From: Pontibacter flavimaris
Lineage (GTDB): Bacteria > Bacteroidota > Bacteroidia > Cytophagales > Hymenobacteraceae
Reading direction: 5' to 3'
DNA: 64,000 nt
Assembly (NCBI RefSeq): GCF_001907195.1
Contig: NZ_LVWA01000002.1
Span: forward strand, 310,001-374,000
Shown here: piece after piece, positions 46,357 to 55,221 of the stretch
Layout of the letters: every line of letters starts with the position of its first letter
Numbering within the stretch: the stretch's first letter is position 1
Translations under genes and position numbers: made by a program
Notes under the pieces: generated by a model
Told to the model about the DNA's origin: nothing
Seen by the model: the letters and a program-made list of their open reading frames with translations, nothing else
Databases searched by the model: none

Positions 46357-47718
46357 TTAGTAACCCGGGTTCTGGTCTTCCGGCCCCAGGTCCGGATCTG
46401 CCAGTAGCTCGCTGTTCGGAATAGGGAAAAGCAGCTTGTTGCGGTCCTTTATACCCAGCACCTCCTCTGCCCTGTCCGTGCGGATGAGGTCAAACCAGCG
46501 ATGGCCCTCGAATGCCAGCTCTACCCTGCGCTCCTGCTCTACAGCCAGCAGCGCCGCCTGCAGGTCAAGTATAACCAATGGCTGCAACTCAGCCCGTGCG
46601 CGCACTTCGTTCAGGTCAGCCAGCCCGCCTGGCAGGTTGTTCTGCTTCAGCCTCGCTTCAGCACGGATCAGGTACTGCTCCGCCACCCGGAGGATAAAAG
46701 CTCCATCCTCTCCCGTTGCTACTTTTGTATACTTCTGTCCGTAAATGGTCTCGGTGCCACCGTTCACCTGCGATCCGATCAGGGCGCTACGGGAACCGCC
46801 GATTGCCGGGTTCAGCAGATCCTGGGTGATGCTGGCCGATGGCTTCCACTCGTAGCGGCCACCACGGCTGCTGGTCAGCCAGTAGTTGGCGTGAGAGTTG
46901 CGGTCGGCGTTGTCGTACGCCAGCTCCAGGATGCTCTCCTCTGTCAGTTTGTCTGTATAAAAAGCGCTGTACGGTTGCACCAGGCTCGCCTTGCCGCTGT
47001 TGATCACCAGGGTAGCGTACTCCTCTGCCTTCTCCCAGTTCTGCTGGTACAAGTATAACCTGGCTTTCAGCGCCCAAACAGCTTCCTTAGATGCTCTGGA
47101 GCGAACCGTGAGCGTAGGCAGAAGTTCTTCTGCCTGCTCCAGGTCTGCCAGCACTTGCCCGTAGGTCTGCTCCAGTGTGGCACGCCCGATGCCTTTCCCG
47201 CTGTTCTTATCAACGGTTGGCTGCAACACCAGCGGCACGCCGCCCCAGGCGCGGCCCAGGTCAAAGTATGCCAGTGCCCGCAGGAAATAGGCCTCGCCCA
47301 ACAGCTTCTGTCGCTGCACCTCCGTCAGGTTCCGGTCCTGAATGCCAGGCACCTTTTCAATCAGGTTATTGGACACATTCACCACCCGGTAGATCTGGCT
47401 CCACACGGACTTGATGGAGCTGTTCTCGGAAGGGATCGCGTTCAGATCGAACTGCTGGTAAAAATTGTAGGAGCCAGACCAGTCCACGCCATCGGCTGAC
47501 AGGTAAGCCAGAGCCGGATAGGCAAAACCGTAGTAGTTGTTGCTTTGCAGTTCGCTGTAGGCACCCAATAACGCAGCCTCTGCCCCGCGCTTGTCCGTAA
47601 TGGCTGATTCGGAGGAAATATCGAGGCGCGGCTGTGGTTCCAGAATGTCGCCGCAGCTGGAGAGCGATACAAGTATAGCCAGTGCCAGTACCTTGTAGTT
47701 ATAGAAAATATGCTTCAT
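46357..47718 (-). CDS. SusD/RagB-type surface lipoprotein (pair 3)
   Basis: 453 residues, shorter than the other two. The lipoprotein signal ends SLSSC, then GDILEPQPRLDI. It has LLGEAYFLRALAYFDLGRAWGG and the C-terminal VELAFEGHRWFDLIRTDRAEEVL. It lies 12 bases after SusC on the minus strand and is the last gene of the unit. The unit begins with a SAM-riboswitch-like leader, so its ligand may be a sulfur-containing nutrient or peptide instead of a polysaccharide (inference). Confidence 0.94.
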   Translation of the reverse strand: MKHIFYNYKVLALAILVSLSSCGDILEPQPRLDISSESAITDKRGAEAALLGAYSELQSNNYYGFAYPALAYLSADGVDWSGSYNFYQQFDLNAIPSENSSIKSVWSQIYRVVNVSNNLIEKVPGIQDRNLTEVQRQKLLGEAYFLRALAYFDLGRAWGGVPLVLQPTVDKNSGKGIGRATLEQTYGQVLADLEQAEELLPTLTVRSRASKEAVWALKARLYLYQQNWEKAEEYATLVINSGKASLVQPYSAFYTDKLTEESILELAYDNADRNSHANYWLTSSRGGRYEWKPSASITQDLLNPAIGGSRSALIGSQVNGGTETIYGQKYTKVATGEDGAFILRVAEQYLIRAEARLKQNNLPGGLADLNEVRARAELQPLVILDLQAALLAVEQERRVELAFEGHRWFDLIRTDRAEEVLGIKDRNKLLFPIPNSELLADPDLGPEDQNPGY

Positions 47719-47730
47719 GATAATCGATGG

Positions 47731-50700
47731 TTAGAAAGTTACATTTAGTCCTGCCTGGAACGAGCGGGGCTGTGGCACCACCGCGTGGTCGATGCCGCGC
47801 ACGTTCTGGTTGTTGCCCGCCACGTTCACTTCCGGGTCCAGGCCACTGTAGTTGGTCAGGGTCCATAGGTTGGTGCCGGATACATACAGGCGCAGGTTTG
47901 ATACCTTGTACCTGCTCAGCAGCTCAGCTGGCACCGTATAGCCCAGGGTCACAGAGCGCAGGCGCAGGAAAGAACCATCCTCGATGTAGCGGCTGTTGGG
48001 CAGGTTGTAGTTGTTGCCCGTTCTGGTCAGGCGTGGCACATCGGTCATGTCGCCCGGCTGCTGCCACCTGTCCAGCTGTCCCGGCAGGTAGGTAATGGAT
48101 CCGTTGCGGGTGCCCCCGTGCTCCATAAAGAAGCGGTTCAGGTTCAGGATGTCGTTGCCGTACTCGAAGTAGAGCAGGGCTCCAAAATCAAAGCGCTTAA
48201 AGTTGATCTGGTTGTTCAGGCCACCGAAGAAATCCGGTGACGCATTAGCCACGATCTGACGGTCTGCCACCGTGATCGCCCCGTTTCCATCCACGTCATC
48301 ATACACGGCGTCGCCTGTCTGCGGGTCCACATACAGCTGCTTGTATACCCAGAAATCATACACGGAGCCGCCCTCTTCCATGCGTATCCAGTCGCGTGAG
48401 TGCTGGTTGATCGGGATAGGCAGCTTCTCGATGCGGTTCACGTTGCGGGCCAGGTTCAGGCTGGAGGTCCAGGTGAAGTCCTCACGCGCTATGTTCGTGG
48501 AAGAAATATTCAGTTCCACCCCCTTGTTGCTGATTTCGCCCAGGTTCTCAAACACGCTGCTGAAGCCTGACTTGGCGGCCACCGGCACTTCCAGCAGCAG
48601 GTCTTTGGTATACTTGTTATAGTAGTTGACCTCCAGCTTCAGGCGGTTCTGCAGCAGGCCCAGGTCCAGCCCCACGTTCCACTGGCGGGTAGTCTCCCAC
48701 TTCAGGTCCGGATTGGCCAGTTGCTGGTGGCTGATGCCCGGCAACCCGTCGTAGTTACGGCCTGCTCTCCACAAACCAAGGGAGGCGAAGTCGTTGATGC
48801 CGTTCTGGTTACCGGTCACACCGATGTTAGCGCGCAGCTTGATCAGGTTGAAGGGCAGGTCCCGGGCAAAGGCCTCCTCCGAGACAATCCAGGAAGCGCC
48901 CAGCGACGGGAAGACACCCCAGCGGTTTGCGGCGCCGAAGCGGGAAGAGGCATCGGCACGCACACTGCCGTCCACGCTATACTTGTCTTTAAAAGTATAG
49001 CCTGCTCTGGAGAAGAAAGAAACCAGGCCGTTCTGACTGGAGTTGGTGGAACCGGTCTGCAGGGATGAGGAAGCGATCTCCTGGAAAACATCGCTCGGGA
49101 AATTGCGCCCGGTCAGCGACAGCGTGTTATACTTTGTCTGCTGCACGGTGTTCCCCAGGAGCACGTTCAGGAAGTGGTCGTTGCCGAAGTGCTTGTTATA
49201 GGTCAGCAACTGCTCGTTTAACAGGGTAATCATGCGGGTGTCCGTGCGGCTGGCGTTACCGGCTGGCAGGCCCACGCTGATCTGCGAGTTGTTGTATACC
49301 TTGTCGGAATAACTGTTGTAGTCCAGGCTCCAGCTCGACTTAAATGTCAGGCCATCCAGCAGCTCATACTCGCCATACAGGTTGCTGATCAACCGGTTGC
49401 TCTCGCCCTGTATATTCAGGTTGTCGATCAGGGCCAGGTGGTTATCGAATATCGAGTGGCGGGCGTAGGAACCGTCCTCGTTGTATACCGGCAAATAGGT
49501 CGGCACATACAGGGCTGAGTTGATCACGCCCTGGGCGCTGTCGTCGTTGCGGCTCTGGTTGCGCTTGCTGTAGGAAACCGTGGTGCTGGTTCCGATGGTG
49601 AGGCGATTGTTCACCAGGTGATCGTAATTGAAACGGCCGCTGAAGCGCTCGAAGGCTGCCGGCTTTACGATGCCTTCCTGCTTAAAGTAGCCGCCTCCCA
49701 GGAAGAAGCGATTCGACTCCCCGCCACCGGAAGCCGACAGGTCGTAACTCTGTGTCAGGGCTGTCTGGAACACATCCGGTATGCGGGAATAAGTGGTCTG
49801 CTCCGCCGGCAACCCCAGGCCTCCTTCGCTTTTCGGCCGGAAAGGCGCCAAAGCCGGATTACCACCATCATTGATAAAGGTCTCGTTGATCAGCTCCGCC
49901 TCCTGTGGCCCATTCACGGTCTCAAAAATTTCAGGGGCTTTCGCTATACCGGCATAGGTTTGAAAATTGATTCGGGTACCGGCGTTCGTTTTGCCGCGCT
50001 TGGTCGTGATGAGCACCACCCCGTTAGCGCCACGTGCCCCGTAAATGGCGGTGGCGTTCGCGTCTTTCAGTATTTCTATACTTTCAATGTCAGCCGGGTT
50101 CAGGTCCGCCAGCGGGTTCGTGGTCTGCCCCCCCAGGCTGAGGCCGGAAAGGGACTGGTTGTTGATGAACACGCCATCTACCACGTAGAGTGGCTCGTTG
50201 CTGGCGTTGATAGAGGTATTGCCCCGGATACGCACGAAGATGCCTCCTCCCGGTGTGCCGCTGGCCGCAGCAATTTGCACGCCGGCGGCCTTGCCCTGCA
50301 GCAACTGGTCAGGCGACGGAGCCGGGATACCCTTCATCTCGGCTGGGTTCACGGAAGTCACGGCACTGGAAACGGCCCGCTGCGACTGCGTTCCGTAGCC
50401 GACCACCACCACCTCACTCAGGGCTTTAGTGTCTTCCTGCAGTACTATACTTACTGACTCGCCTGCTACCTTTACCTCGCGCTGGGTATAGCCGAGGCTG
50501 GAGATAATCAGTGTCTGTCCTTCTTCTGCCGGCAGGTTAAAACTACCGTCCACACCCGTTATGGTGCCTTTTTCAGTGCCTTTTACCTGTACGCGGGCTC
50601 CTATCAAAGGCTCACCTGTCTTGCCATCCTTCACGACGCCCTTTGTTACGGCGTCCTGTGCGAGTGCTGCCATACCTGATACCAGAACGAGTCCCAGCGA

Positions 50701-50742
50701 CAGGAGTAAGCGCACGAATCTATTTAAACTATTATTTAGCAT
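47731..50742 (-). CDS. SusC-type TonB-dependent transporter (pair 3)
   Basis: 1003 residues from the Met that opens MLNNSLNRFVRLLLSLGLVLVSGMAALA; an upstream Met adds 9. The carboxypeptidase-regulatory-like domain (VVKDGKTGEPLIGARVQVKGTEKGTITG), SEVVVVGYGTQSQRAV, the plug (LLQGKAAGVQIAAASGTPGGGIFVRIRG; PLYVVDGVF) and a barrel ending FQAGLNVTF are present. Upstream on the minus strand are two short cysteine-ended ORFs and a SAM-riboswitch-like leader about 450 bases away. If the leader controls this gene, import would respond to SAM level. Confidence 0.94.
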   Translation of the reverse strand: MLNNSLNRFVRLLLSLGLVLVSGMAALAQDAVTKGVVKDGKTGEPLIGARVQVKGTEKGTITGVDGSFNLPAEEGQTLIISSLGYTQREVKVAGESVSIVLQEDTKALSEVVVVGYGTQSQRAVSSAVTSVNPAEMKGIPAPSPDQLLQGKAAGVQIAAASGTPGGGIFVRIRGNTSINASNEPLYVVDGVFINNQSLSGLSLGGQTTNPLADLNPADIESIEILKDANATAIYGARGANGVVLITTKRGKTNAGTRINFQTYAGIAKAPEIFETVNGPQEAELINETFINDGGNPALAPFRPKSEGGLGLPAEQTTYSRIPDVFQTALTQSYDLSASGGGESNRFFLGGGYFKQEGIVKPAAFERFSGRFNYDHLVNNRLTIGTSTTVSYSKRNQSRNDDSAQGVINSALYVPTYLPVYNEDGSYARHSIFDNHLALIDNLNIQGESNRLISNLYGEYELLDGLTFKSSWSLDYNSYSDKVYNNSQISVGLPAGNASRTDTRMITLLNEQLLTYNKHFGNDHFLNVLLGNTVQQTKYNTLSLTGRNFPSDVFQEIASSSLQTGSTNSSQNGLVSFFSRAGYTFKDKYSVDGSVRADASSRFGAANRWGVFPSLGASWIVSEEAFARDLPFNLIKLRANIGVTGNQNGINDFASLGLWRAGRNYDGLPGISHQQLANPDLKWETTRQWNVGLDLGLLQNRLKLEVNYYNKYTKDLLLEVPVAAKSGFSSVFENLGEISNKGVELNISSTNIAREDFTWTSSLNLARNVNRIEKLPIPINQHSRDWIRMEEGGSVYDFWVYKQLYVDPQTGDAVYDDVDGNGAITVADRQIVANASPDFFGGLNNQINFKRFDFGALLYFEYGNDILNLNRFFMEHGGTRNGSITYLPGQLDRWQQPGDMTDVPRLTRTGNNYNLPNSRYIEDGSFLRLRSVTLGYTVPAELLSRYKVSNLRLYVSGTNLWTLTNYSGLDPEVNVAGNNQNVRGIDHAVVPQPRSFQAGLNVTF

Positions 50743-50846
50743 TTTTATATAAAATTTTGGACAAAGCATCCCTGTTCTGCAATTGGCATACTTGCAGTCA
50801 GGGTAGAAACTATATGTAGATTATTGGATTAGTACAAGGCGCAGCA

Positions 50847-50981
50847 CTAACAACAGTAGCTGCGCATGCGCATTCGCCTACAGGCAGGTGTGATGATATG
50901 GACGGACAACAACTGCTGATTCCGTTGTGCAAAGGCTGCCGCATAAAGGCGCAGCACTAGCTGGGGTAGAAGGTTTCCCAT
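50847..50981 (-). CDS. Possible small ORF ending in Tyr-Cys-Cys
   Basis: 44 residues, from ATG at 50981, ending RMRMRSYCC. The DNA around its stop resembles the DNA around the stop of the next small ORF upstream (AACAACAGTAGCTGCGCATGCGCATTCG versus AACAACAGCTGCAACAGCACATTCG in the plus orientation), as if duplicated and diverged. The larger open frame of 93 codons overlaps the CCCSCCC ORF in another frame. Whether it is translated is unknown. Confidence 0.3.
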   Translation of the reverse strand: MGNLLPQLVLRLYAAAFAQRNQQLLSVHIITPACRRMRMRSYCC

Positions 50982-51081
50982 GGTCTGGATTGAAAAAATG
51001 ATTGATTTGAATGCGTCAGGTAAACAACCTGCCCTTACACCGCTCGGGTGCAGGCATGGCAAAACCTGAGAAATAAGAGGA

Positions 51082-51180
51082 TTAGCAACAACAGCTGCAA
51101 CAGCACATTCGTACAGCGGGCGCTGCATGAGGAAGTTTGGCTGTTGATAAAAAAGCTGGAGTTGTGTGCTGTGTGTTCAT
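51082..51180 (-). CDS. 32-residue ORF ending MCCCSCCC, after a riboswitch
   Basis: The ATG lies 9 bases beyond the 3' arm of a SAM-riboswitch-like leader. The peptide begins MNTQHTTPAF and ends VRMCCCSCCC then stop: six Cys in the last seven residues. No signal peptide. The same layout (leader, ATG, about 32 codons, terminal Cys run) occurs in divergent orientation at 51691. Options are a leader peptide that senses Cys-tRNA, a metal-binding microprotein or a RiPP precursor. Downstream in the same direction is SusC pair 3. Confidence 0.6.
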   Translation of the reverse strand: MNTQHTTPAFLSTAKLPHAAPAVRMCCCSCCC

Positions 51181-51188
51181 GTGCTTCA

Positions 51189-51291
51189 ATTTATATGTCC
51201 CAAAATTGGGCAGGAGTTAGCACCTTTTCAGTCTGCACTGCTGGTTGCTAGAGGGTCGTGGAGCCTGCTCTCTCACCTCTTCTTTATAAAT
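51189..51291 (-). promoter_or_regulatory. SAM-riboswitch-like leader upstream of the CCCSCCC ORF and SusC3
   Basis: On the minus strand, ATTTATA and TATAAAT form the closing P1 helix (7 bp). Between them are GAGAGAGCAGGCTCC, ACCCTCTAGCAACC and GGTGCTA then TCCTGCCC. The GCAACC / GGTGCTA / TCCTGC set is the core of SAM-clan (S-box type) riboswitches. A CCCAAAATTGGG-type hairpin follows. It is an inverted copy of the element at 51585-51682, with P1 kept by different bases. Confidence 0.7.
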
Positions 51292-51309
51292 CTTCGATAA
51301 AGATGACAC

Positions 51310-51342
51310 AAAGGTAAGGGCAGGATTTTTAGTGATGCAAGC
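51310..51342 (-). promoter_or_regulatory. Promoter for the minus-strand riboswitch transcript
   Basis: TACCTTTG (51310-51317, minus strand) matches TAnnTTTG, and CTTG lies 21 bases upstream. It would start transcription just before the leader. Confidence 0.55.
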
Positions 51343-51545
51343 TTTTTGCAAAAAATATTTTAATGCTAAAATTAAAACAGCTCGCCCGGGTAAGCTTTTT
51401 CGGGTGACTTAATAAAACACAAAATGGTTTTGCAGTGGCCGCTGAGCCACGATTTTGGCCCTTTTTCACAGCACATTACCACCTGGTTAAAGCGGGGCTT
51501 TGCGGGACTTTGGGTAGCAGCAGGAGGAGGTCCGTGAAAATAATA

Positions 51546-51578
51546 TTTGCAAATCAGGATCCTGTGGGTATACCTTTG
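51546..51578 (+). promoter_or_regulatory. Promoter for the plus-strand riboswitch transcript
   Basis: TTTG (51546-51549), a 21-base spacer and TACCTTTG (51571-51578) fit the Bacteroidota housekeeping promoter. The leader begins 6 bases later. The central 51343-51545 stretch between the two promoters shows no gene. Confidence 0.65.
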
Positions 51579-51584
51579 CAGTGA

Positions 51585-51682
51585 ATTTATACCGAAGAGG
51601 TGAGAGAGCAGGCTCCGCGACCCTCTAGCAACCAGTTGATGAACCAGGTGCTACATCCTGCCCAATTTTGGGACCTATAAGT
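51585..51682 (+). promoter_or_regulatory. SAM-riboswitch-like leader upstream of a CCCSR ORF and the M14 gene
   Basis: TTATA (in ATTTATACC) and TATAA (in CCTATAAGT) close a P1 helix. Inside are GAGAGAGCAGGCTCC, ACCCTCTAGCAACC and GGTGCTACATCCTGCCC, followed by a CCCAATTTTGGG hairpin. Forty bases (51594-51633) are identical but for one base to the inverted copy at 51243-51282. The ATG of the small ORF is 9 bases after the element, so ligand binding could gate its translation. Confidence 0.7.
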
Positions 51683-51690
51683 TTCGCATC

Positions 51691-51789
51691 ATGAAAATTC
51701 CACAAAGCCCTTTTGCAGGGCGCGCCAGTTTCTTCATCTCATTCCTGAGCATTACGTCCTATTCCCTTTCCTGCTGTTGTAGCAGGTAA
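51691..51789 (+). CDS. 32-residue ORF ending CCCSR, after a riboswitch
   Basis: It begins MKIPQSPFAGRA and ends SLSCCCSR then stop. The middle (SFFISFLSITSYSLSC) is hydrophobic. Its position relative to the leader is the same as for the ORF at 51082-51180, while the sequences differ apart from the Cys run, which supports selection on the Cys codons. The M14 peptidase gene starts 205 bases further on. A leader-peptide role is the simplest reading. Confidence 0.6.
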   Translation: MKIPQSPFAGRASFFISFLSITSYSLSCCCSR

Positions 51790-51994
51790 ACGACGGCACG
51801 CAGCCCACCGGCATTTCCTGAACTTGCCACAGCCGCTGTTCGCTTTGGCTGACTACTTTCCGGATGCCCCTGCCCTACGCGTTGCCTTGCCTACAGCTCA
51901 GCACAAAAGAGCAGAAAGCGAGGATGCACCTGTGAGGACACGCTTGCATACCTCTTCCTGAAATTATCATTCATACTTTACCCTTTCTATTCAG
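51790..51994. other. Spacer between the CCCSR ORF and the M14 gene
   Basis: About 200 bases without an ORF of coding character. If the SAM-like leader acts on the M14 gene, an attenuator would be expected here, but I do not see a strong hairpin with a T run. Confidence 0.4.
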
Positions 51995-54598
51995 ATGGAC
52001 TTTTTTACCCGGAAACCTGCTAAAGGTCTTCTATCCACGCTCCTGCTTTGGGGAGCACTCGTTCTGCCGGCCCTGGCGCAGAACAGCTATTACTTCCCGA
52101 AGGCTAAAAACCTTGACCCGAGCATCCCAACGCCGGAAGCCTTCCTGGGCTACGGTATCGGTGAGCGCCAAACCCGCTACGACCGTGTGGTAGCCTACCT
52201 GGAGGAATTGGCCCGGGTATCGGACAAGGCTACGATCGAGACGATCGGCCATACGTACGAACACCGCCCGCAGGTCATCCTGACCATCACTTCGCCCGAG
52301 AACCATGGCAGGCTGGAGCGGATCCGCCAGGAACACCTGCTGCTGACAGACCCTGCCAAAGCAGCCCCTGACATGGCGAACATGCCCGCGCTGGTGCACC
52401 TGGGCTACAACGTGCACGGCAACGAATCGTCGAGCACCGAAGTGTCGATGCTGACGGCCTATTACCTCATTGCCAACCAGGACCCGGAAACGCAGCAGCA
52501 CCTGCAGGAGGCAGTGGTGTTCATCGACCCGGCGCTGAACCCCGATGGCCGCGACCGCCACACCAATTGGGTAAGCATGCACCAGGGCAACCCGGCCGTA
52601 AGCGATCCGGCTGACCGGGAGCACAACGAAGTATGGCCTGGAGGGCGCGGTAACCACTACTGGTTCGACCTGAACCGCGACTGGCTACCGCTGGCGCATG
52701 TAGAGAGCAGGAACCGGCTGGAGTTCTACCACAAGTGGTTGCCCAACGTGTTTATTGACTTTCATGAAATGGGGACCAACTCCACCTACTACTTTGAGCC
52801 AAGCAAGCCTTACAGCTCCGAAAACCGCCTGATTCCGCGCAGCACCTACGATGGGCTGAACGTGCTGCTGGCCAGGTACCACGCTGAGGCCCTGGACGAA
52901 CTCGGTTCCCTATACTTCACCAAAGAGCAGTACGACAATATCTACCCCGGTTACGGCTCTACCTATCCGGATTTTCAGGGCGGCGTGGGCATTACCTTTG
53001 AACAAGCCAGTTCCCGCGGCAACAAGCAGGAGAACTCGCTCGGTGTGCTCACCTTCGCCTTCACCATTCGCAACCACCTGGCTACCGGGCTGGCTACGGT
53101 AAAGGCCTCTGCTGAGAACCGTGAGACACTGCTCAGGCACCAGCGCGAGTTCTACCAGTCGGCCCTGGCTGACGGGCGCAAGAATGGCGTGCGGGCTTAT
53201 GTGTATGGCGAGAACCATGATGCTACCCGCCTGCGCAAGTTCACAGAGCTGCTGCTGGCCCACCGCATCGAGGTATACGAGCTGGAAAAACCGCTGACAG
53301 CTGACGGAAGGAAATTTGAGAAAGGCAAAGCCTATGTGGTACCGACCGAGCAGCCGCAGTACAGGCTGGTGGAATCCATCTTTGCCAAGAATAAGGAGTT
53401 TGACGACAGCGTGTTCTACGATGCCTCTACCTGGACGCTGGCACTGGCCTATAACCTGCCGCATGCCGGACTCAAATCCAAAGCCACAGCAGGCAAAAGA
53501 GTAACCGAACTTGCTCCTGTCGCTTTTACTGTACCGGAGCAAACCCGGTATGCCTACCTGCTCGACTGGGCAGATTACAATGCAGCCGGCGCGCTATACC
53601 TGTTGCAGAACAGAGGTGTGATCACACAGACCGTTTTCAAACCCTTTACGGCCAGTACATCTTCTGGCCCTAAAGCTTACCAGCCGGGTTCTATCACCAT
53701 ACCGGTGGCTTCCCAGAAAATCTCGGCTGACTCGCTTTATAAGGTGATACAGGAAGTTGCAGCCAAGAAGCAGATCTCGTTTGAGTCGGTGAAGACTGGC
53801 CTGAGCGTGCAGGGCATTGACCTGGGCAGCAACAACATCCGGACGCTGAAAAAGCCGGAGGCACTGATTCTCACCGGACAGGGCGTTACGTCTTATGAAG
53901 CAGGGGAAGTATGGTTCCTCCTTGACCAGGAACTCCACATGCCTATCTCCAAAGTGGATCTGAGTTCCTTCCCGCGCCTCAGCCTGAGCCGTTACAACAC
54001 GATTGTGCTGGTGAACGGAGCATACAACAGCCTGGGTAAAACAGCGGCTGATAAACTGAAACGTTGGGTGCAGGAGGGTGGAACGCTCATCACGTTCAAG
54101 TCTGCGTCGGAGTGGGCCATTAAACAGGGGATAGCGCAGGGCAACGTGGTTGCGGCGCGTGACACAGCCAATGGGGAACTGCGCATTGCTTTTGCTGATG
54201 CAGCCCCAACGGAAGGGGCGCAGTCTGTTGGCGGCTCGATCTACGAGGTAGACCTGGATATTACGCACCCGCTGGGCTTTGGCTTCACGAGTCGTAAACT
54301 ACCAGTATACCGTAATAGTACCACCATCCTCTCCCCCGCCAAAAACCCGTACAGCACCGTGGCGCAGTATACCAAAGATCCATGGCTGAGCGGCTACGTG
54401 TCGAAAAGTAACCTGGATAAGATTCGGAACTCGGCGGCGCTGCTCGTGAGCGATCAGGGACAGGGGCGTGTGATTCTGTTTGCCGATAACCCCAACTTCC
54501 GGGGCACCTGGTACGGCACCAACCGCCTGTTCTTCAATGCCATCTTCTTTGGCTCTTTGATCAAAACACCAGGCACGGCTGTAGCAGCAGAACATTAA
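51995..54598 (+). CDS. Secreted M14-family zinc metallocarboxypeptidase
   Basis: 867 residues with a signal peptide ending ALA. The M14 zinc motif is YNVHGNES (His141 and Glu144), followed by VVFIDPALNPDGRDRHTNW and a later FIDFHEMG that probably supplies the third ligand. GVGITFEQASSRG fits the catalytic Glu region. The long C-terminal half, about residues 400-867, has beta-rich and class I glutamine amidotransferase-like segments, as in large Bacteroidota M14 proteins. It trims C-terminal residues from peptides outside the cell or in the periplasm. It is downstream of a SAM-riboswitch-like leader and the CCCSR ORF, and is followed by a terminator. Confidence 0.9.
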   Translation: MDFFTRKPAKGLLSTLLLWGALVLPALAQNSYYFPKAKNLDPSIPTPEAFLGYGIGERQTRYDRVVAYLEELARVSDKATIETIGHTYEHRPQVILTITSPENHGRLERIRQEHLLLTDPAKAAPDMANMPALVHLGYNVHGNESSSTEVSMLTAYYLIANQDPETQQHLQEAVVFIDPALNPDGRDRHTNWVSMHQGNPAVSDPADREHNEVWPGGRGNHYWFDLNRDWLPLAHVESRNRLEFYHKWLPNVFIDFHEMGTNSTYYFEPSKPYSSENRLIPRSTYDGLNVLLARYHAEALDELGSLYFTKEQYDNIYPGYGSTYPDFQGGVGITFEQASSRGNKQENSLGVLTFAFTIRNHLATGLATVKASAENRETLLRHQREFYQSALADGRKNGVRAYVYGENHDATRLRKFTELLLAHRIEVYELEKPLTADGRKFEKGKAYVVPTEQPQYRLVESIFAKNKEFDDSVFYDASTWTLALAYNLPHAGLKSKATAGKRVTELAPVAFTVPEQTRYAYLLDWADYNAAGALYLLQNRGVITQTVFKPFTASTSSGPKAYQPGSITIPVASQKISADSLYKVIQEVAAKKQISFESVKTGLSVQGIDLGSNNIRTLKKPEALILTGQGVTSYEAGEVWFLLDQELHMPISKVDLSSFPRLSLSRYNTIVLVNGAYNSLGKTAADKLKRWVQEGGTLITFKSASEWAIKQGIAQGNVVAARDTANGELRIAFADAAPTEGAQSVGGSIYEVDLDITHPLGFGFTSRKLPVYRNSTTILSPAKNPYSTVAQYTKDPWLSGYVSKSNLDKIRNSAALLVSDQGQGRVILFADNPNFRGTWYGTNRLFFNAIFFGSLIKTPGTAVAAEH

Positions 54599-54651
54599 AC
54601 TGTTTGAAGCCCGGAGCGCCCGCTCCGCAGGCCATGCCTGCATAACTTCAG

Positions 54652-54688
54652 AGGGTATGATGGAGATTTTATTCTTCCATCATACCCT
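54652..54688 (+). terminator. Terminator after the M14 gene
   Basis: A 13-bp perfect stem AGGGTATGATGGA / TCCATCATACCCT has an 11-base loop, then TATTTATACTT. Confidence 0.8.
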
Positions 54689-55221
54689 TATTTATACTTG
54701 ATGGATTCATACTTTATGTGTATTTATACTTCAATTGGATTTATACTTTATCTGGCAGGCTTCCGCTAACTCACCGGGTCGCTTATCTATAAAAAACCTG
54801 CCGGCGAATTTGAATGTGTAACGATTCCTGTCATAAAGCATTAGGCCCACGGTATCGAAGTGATCCCGCTCTTATTTTGGCGAAGCAGGCCTTATGCCTC
54901 CACCTGCAAGTATACAAGTATAAACTGACGGCATTTCTTTGGACCTTAATTCCTGAAAAGCACGGTTAAGTATAGGGGTCCATCGTATAAAGTATGAACC
55001 GTGCAACGTATAACCAGCTGCACACTTCTGAACTTCAGCACCATCACCCTATACAACCTGGTCTTGTTTCTATGACTGTAAAGCAGCAGCGTACAGCATA
55101 GGTAAACCTGACCAAAACACCCTTCTCCTTTGGCTGTACAAGCTGGAAGGAGGCGGCACTTTAGTGCAACCGTATTCTTTTGAACGGACCGAATAGATGA
55201 GCCAAACTATTAATAACTGCT
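54689..55221. other. Intergenic, no gene seen
   Basis: About 530 bases with several TTATACTT-type motifs between the M14 terminator and the M20 gene. I see no ORF of coding character and no confident promoter. Confidence 0.55.

Noticed and set aside
49618..50457. 279-codon plus-strand open frame in SusC3
   Set aside because: Antisense shadow; no motif.
50847..51128. 93-codon open frame taken as one gene
   Set aside because: Its first part runs over the CCCSCCC ORF in another frame; only the 44-codon 3' part is considered.
50770..51994. Insertion sequence suggested by the 40-bp inverted repeat
   Set aside because: No transposase between the arms, no target duplication; the arms are explained by two divergent riboswitch-like leaders.
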